From: Candidatus Stahliibacteriota bacterium
Lineage (GTDB): Bacteria > Hydrothermota > Tepidihabitantia > B3-TA06
Length of the DNA: 7,791 nucleotides
NCBI GenBank assembly: GCA_030592225.1
Contig: JAUVJT010000100.1
Location: forward strand, 1 to 7,791
Reading direction: 5' to 3'
Shown: positions 5,156 through 7,791 of the stretch, piece after piece
How positions within the stretch are numbered: the stretch's first letter is position 1
How the letters are laid out: every line of letters starts with the position of its first letter
The notes under the pieces: generated by a model
Seen by the model: only the letters and a program-made list of their open reading frames with translations
Told to the model about the DNA's origin: nothing
Databases searched by the model: none
Program-made: the position numbers and the translations under genes

Positions 5156-6040
5156 CTAGAACCTTGCCTTGACGCCTGCAAACATACGTGGGGTTGGGCT
5201 TGAGTTCTGCTGGAGCGGGAAGGTAACATCCGCCTGCAAGCGCAAAGGCTTTTTGACCTTCCAGACGAGAGCCAGACTCAACTCTTGAATGGAGGGGTCA
5301 GGGTTTTCCGTTTCGTCAAACCATTCATATCTAACTGCGGGCTTGAGGTGATCGGCAAAGAAGGAGCCTTCCAGAACCACGGAAAAGGCCTGCATACGGG
5401 GTGCGATGAGCGCTTCGGCGTCGCAGGATATGGGGAAGTCGAGATGCAGGTCCGCGCCCCACAACAGGGAATCCGGCGCAAACAGTGTTTCACGCGAGGA
5501 GTAGCCAAATCCCACTTTATGTTTGTCAAAGGTAAAAACCACACGGCTTGCGCCCTGTGCCCGGTAATCCACTGGAGAAACGAACGCTCCGGTGTAGGGA
5601 ATCATCTCGAAGTTTTTGCCCAGGGGAATCTTTCCTTTGAGCACAACCCCTACGTTGCGTCCCAGGAAGTTCTCGTTATCTGCCCAGCGGTTGCCGCAAG
5701 TATGCTGCATGAACGGCCGCTTGAAGTAAGGACCCAACTCCTCACGGCTCATAGGTATCTTCTGTCGGCCTGCTCTCAAAGACAGGAAATCGAACGGATC
5801 ATAGCGCAGTTGGGCGGTCTTGAGATTTACCCCGTCTGCGAAGTCAACCTCAATCTCGGCCTCGGTCTTTACAGGAAGGTCGGCGACAACTTCTATGGCG
5901 GCGCGGTCTATTTCGAGACCTTGCAATCCGAAGATCGTGTCAATTTCATCTGCGTACACGATACCTAGCTTTCCGCCAACGTCCACCTCAATCTTGCTGA
6001 AAACAAGGATGGGGAGGAGGGCCAGGATCAACGTATTCAT
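5156..6040 (-). CDS. Outer-membrane porin, OprO/OprP (phosphate-selective) type
   Basis: A 294-residue protein with a signal peptide (MNTLILALLPILVFS, then KIEVDVGG). It has alternating amphipathic strands and ends in the terminal aromatic typical of outer-membrane barrels (VKARF). The stretch EAEIEVDFADGVNLKTAQL (60-78), followed by LRAGRQKIPMSREEL (88-102), matches the OprO/P family, whose basic residues guide phosphate or pyrophosphate. It is shorter than OprP (about 400 residues), so it has fewer strands or shorter loops; true substrate selectivity cannot be told from sequence. ATG at 6040 is chosen over an upstream start at 6067 because the signal peptide begins there and the ATGA overlap with the preceding gene (6037-6040) indicates coupling. 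No strong Shine-Dalgarno sequence is visible (GAAGGG), consistent with coupled initiation. Confidence 0.75.
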   Translation of the reverse strand: MNTLILALLPILVFSKIEVDVGGKLGIVYADEIDTIFGLQGLEIDRAAIEVVADLPVKTEAEIEVDFADGVNLKTAQLRYDPFDFLSLRAGRQKIPMSREELGPYFKRPFMQHTCGNRWADNENFLGRNVGVVLKGKIPLGKNFEMIPYTGAFVSPVDYRAQGASRVVFTFDKHKVGFGYSSRETLFAPDSLLWGADLHLDFPISCDAEALIAPRMQAFSVVLEGSFFADHLKPAVRYEWFDETENPDPSIQELSLALVWKVKKPLRLQADVTFPLQQNSSPTPRMFAGVKARF

Positions 6041-6870
6041 TCTTTTTTGCCCTTCAGACTTTCCCACTCAAAAGTCTTTATTTCGTTACCCAGCAGGCCT
6101 TTGGTCAACTCTTCCTCCCTGGTGCGGGCAGGGAGGGCGACTCTTGCTTGAATGCGGTATTTGCCCTGCTTTTCTTTCACCTTGCTTACGTGCAAAGCTC
6201 CATGCAGTTCCCCAACACGTTTCTGTAACCGGTGCATGGTTGCTTCCATGTCTGAGGAAGTAACGGTTAGTTCGTAATGCTTCATTTCGCCGCCCCAGCT
6301 TCCGCGCAGCCAGCGAGGAAGCACGTGCGGCAGTCTGAAGATCAGTTGCACAAACACAGCGGTAAGGACGGCCAGAAGATACAGCCCCGTGCCGCACGCC
6401 ATGCCTACTCCCAAAGCGATGATGAGCGAGCTTGCCTCCTTTGGACTGCGCAGGCTGTAGCGGTAGCGCACGATGCTTGCAGCGCCCATGAGACCAAAGG
6501 CGCGGGCAAGCTGACTGCCTATTATCATCATCATGAGCGATGCGGCTACGGCAAGAATCATGTGAGCCTCAAGAATCGACGAGCGCTCAAGACGGCTCTC
6601 ATCTCCGCGTAATGCAACAATGGCTCCAAGCAAGGCGGTCAGGAGCAGGGTCAGCACGATTCGTATTATGCCGAATTCTGAAGCCGGCACCGCTGAGGCT
6701 TGAGAGGGGAGGCCGAGGATGTTAGTTGTGTCAGGTTGTTGTATTTGGTTTAAGAACTCCATGACTGCAACGTCCACATTGTTCCAGAATGGCCTGGATA
6801 GAAGAAATACCAGTCCTATGACTGCTGTGAGTAAAAGAATCCAACGAACCAATCGGGTGAAGTTTTTCAT
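6037..6870 (-). CDS. DUF4956 membrane protein
   Basis: A 277-residue inner-membrane protein. Predicted membrane segments fall near residues 9-26, 68-87, 102-118 and 148-180. The signature GSQLARAFGLMGAASIVRYR (118-137), then LRSPKEASSLIIALGVGMACG (140-160), is the DUF4956 core, which also resembles the MgtC/SapB family. Residues ~195-277 form a soluble alpha/beta tail (KHYELTVTSSDME, then a basic KVKEKQGKYRIQARVAL), like the ACT-like tail of MgtC relatives. DUF4956 genes are commonly found next to VTC-type polyphosphate polymerases and CotH kinases; the CotH partner is immediately upstream here, 13 nt away, and no VTC gene is within the window. AGGAGAGG precedes ATG 6870. The function is not established; a role with the cluster's phosphate-linked product is inference. 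Confidence 0.82.
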   Translation of the reverse strand: MKNFTRLVRWILLLTAVIGLVFLLSRPFWNNVDVAVMEFLNQIQQPDTTNILGLPSQASAVPASEFGIIRIVLTLLLTALLGAIVALRGDESRLERSSILEAHMILAVAASLMMMIIGSQLARAFGLMGAASIVRYRYSLRSPKEASSLIIALGVGMACGTGLYLLAVLTAVFVQLIFRLPHVLPRWLRGSWGGEMKHYELTVTSSDMEATMHRLQKRVGELHGALHVSKVKEKQGKYRIQARVALPARTREEELTKGLLGNEIKTFEWESLKGKKE

Positions 6871-6883
6871 AAACGTTCCTCTC

Positions 6884-7791
6884 CTATTTCAGTAATACAA
6901 TTTTTGCGCTACCTATTGTTTCTCCCTTTACTTCAACGACTATAAAGTAGGGGGCTGCGGGTAAAGGACGGTCATAATCGTCTGTTCCCTTCCAGACAAA
7001 GGTATCGTATCGGGTGGAGTTTGTTTCCCGTATCACGTATCTTGCGCGTCGGCCGGTCAGGTCGTATATCTTGATGGAGTAACTTCCAGGTTCCGGTAAT
7101 TTTACCCGGATGGATACTACTCCCATCATTGGATTGGGTGTAATTCTTACGTACGTTTCCTCTTCCTGAGGTGCATTCAGTTTACCTGGGGTAGTCAGGG
7201 ACATTATCTTCCAGTTGTCTTCACCGTCCTGATAGCGACCGAACGAACTGCCCGGGGCGATGTAGACGTAGAATACTGCGTCCACCGGTTCGCCTGCGGC
7301 ATCGAAGACCACCACCTCACCGCCTTTTCCAGAAAGATGGAGGAGCGCCCCATCTTTTTCATTAAGAAGTATTACTCCTTCAGGTTCCAGCACGGTATCA
7401 GGCAGTTCCCAGCGGCCGGGCTGTCCCAAATCAATATCATAATGAAAACCGGCAAGGTTTATTGAATTTTCTCCCGCATTTACCAACTCCACCCAGGAGT
7501 AAGGCTGTGCAGCAATCTCATTGATTTTTAACTGCACAGAACGTTGAGGCATGCTTTGTTCTATCCCCCCAGATAGGAGGTGAGTTCTTCTATCCAAAAG
7601 CCAATTCCTGAGATTCTCGTATTGTGCAGGGAAATAGGCAGTATCTTCTCCGTGGTGTTTCCAGACGTCGCACGCGCCGTCTATCTCTATAAGGTGGTAT
7701 AAACTGTCCACTTCCCGCATAATGGTTTCTTCTGTGAAGTACAATGAAATGATCTGGTAGAATCGGTTACAATAAGCCATTTTGAATGACG
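6884..7791 (-). CDS. CotH-like kinase C-terminus with lamin-tail and FlgD-like domains (5' end outside window)
   Basis: The frame stays open to the window edge (codons for S-F-K precede the first in-window ATG at 7780), so this is the last ~302 residues of a longer protein. Counting from that Met, residues 1-72 match the C-terminal end of CotH-type kinases: NRFYQIISLYFTEETIMREV, then FPAQYENLRNWLLDRRTHLL. Residues ~83-204 are a lamin tail domain (KINEIAAQPYSWVELVN, GRWELPDTVLEPEG, SSFGRYQDGEDNW, TTPGKLN). Residues ~208-298 are a FlgD-like/C-terminal sorting-type Ig fold (ITPNPMMGVVSI, YSIKIYDLTGRRAR, WKGTDDYDRPLPAAPYFIVV). CotH enzymes are atypical protein kinases that phosphorylate secreted proteins; the catalytic core would lie outside the window. 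The protein is probably exported. It is the most upstream gene visible of this operon. Confidence 0.82.
   Translation of the reverse strand, partial: SFKMAYCNRFYQIISLYFTEETIMREVDSLYHLIEIDGACDVWKHHGEDTAYFPAQYENLRNWLLDRRTHLLSGGIEQSMPQRSVQLKINEIAAQPYSWVELVNAGENSINLAGFHYDIDLGQPGRWELPDTVLEPEGVILLNEKDGALLHLSGKGGEVVVFDAAGEPVDAVFYVYIAPGSSFGRYQDGEDNWKIMSLTTPGKLNAPQEEETYVRITPNPMMGVVSIRVKLPEPGSYSIKIYDLTGRRARYVIRETNSTRYDTFVWKGTDDYDRPLPAAPYFIVVEVKGETIGSAKIVLLK

Noticed and set aside
5285..5968. 227-residue + strand open frame inside the porin gene
   Set aside because: Shadow of the porin; no ribosome binding site and no recognisable protein pattern.

Overview
The window suggests a Gram-negative bacterium with an outer membrane: it encodes a phosphate-type porin with a terminal Phe, a lipoprotein with a lipobox, and a secreted protein ending in a FlgD-like fold. 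Lamin-tail domains, FlgD-like C-termini and PATAN/roadblock response regulators together recall deep-branching FCB-group or candidate-phylum (WOR-3-like) genomes. That placement is inference; no rRNA or marker gene is present to settle it. Promoters look like ordinary sigma-70 sites (TTGACA-16-TATAGT and TTGACA-16-TATTAT), and ribosome binding sites are strong AGGAGG types.

Layout. (1) 1-2218, + strand: the end of a histidine kinase, then two paralogous response regulators joined by 1-nt and 4-nt overlaps. One carries a PATAN/DUF4388 output, the other a roadblock/LC7-like output. Neither has a DNA-binding domain, so this looks like a post-translational signalling unit. (2) 2378-3015, - strand: a solitary biotin transporter S component, bioY, with its own promoter. 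(3) 3078-4447: a segment bounded by imperfect inverted repeats of about 52 nt. It holds one AT-richer gene, an HsdR-N-like PD-(D/E)xK nuclease fused to a C-terminal RAMA-like domain, plus a 200-nt stretch with three strong hairpins. No transposase is visible. (4) 4450-4600: five exact-length 11-bp tandem repeats, a strong - strand terminator, and the 3' end of a tmRNA gene whose body is missing. (5) 4626-7791, - strand: a tight operon read right to left. It runs from a CotH-like kinase C-terminus with lamin-tail and FlgD-like domains (partial), through a DUF4956 membrane protein and an OprO/P-type porin, to a lamin-tail lipoprotein. It ends at the tmRNA remnant and terminator.

How the parts fit. 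CotH, DUF4956 and lamin-tail proteins recur together in bacteria, often beside VTC-type polyphosphate polymerases, so the operon may make or handle a phosphate-linked surface product; the porin fits that reading. The orphan tmRNA 3' end is the usual scar of site-specific integration into ssrA. Its orientation would place an island on the higher-coordinate side, including the CotH operon. The inverted-repeat segment lies just beyond the former ssrA terminator, so two separate acquisition events may meet between 3078 and 4626. This junction is the most interesting part of the window.
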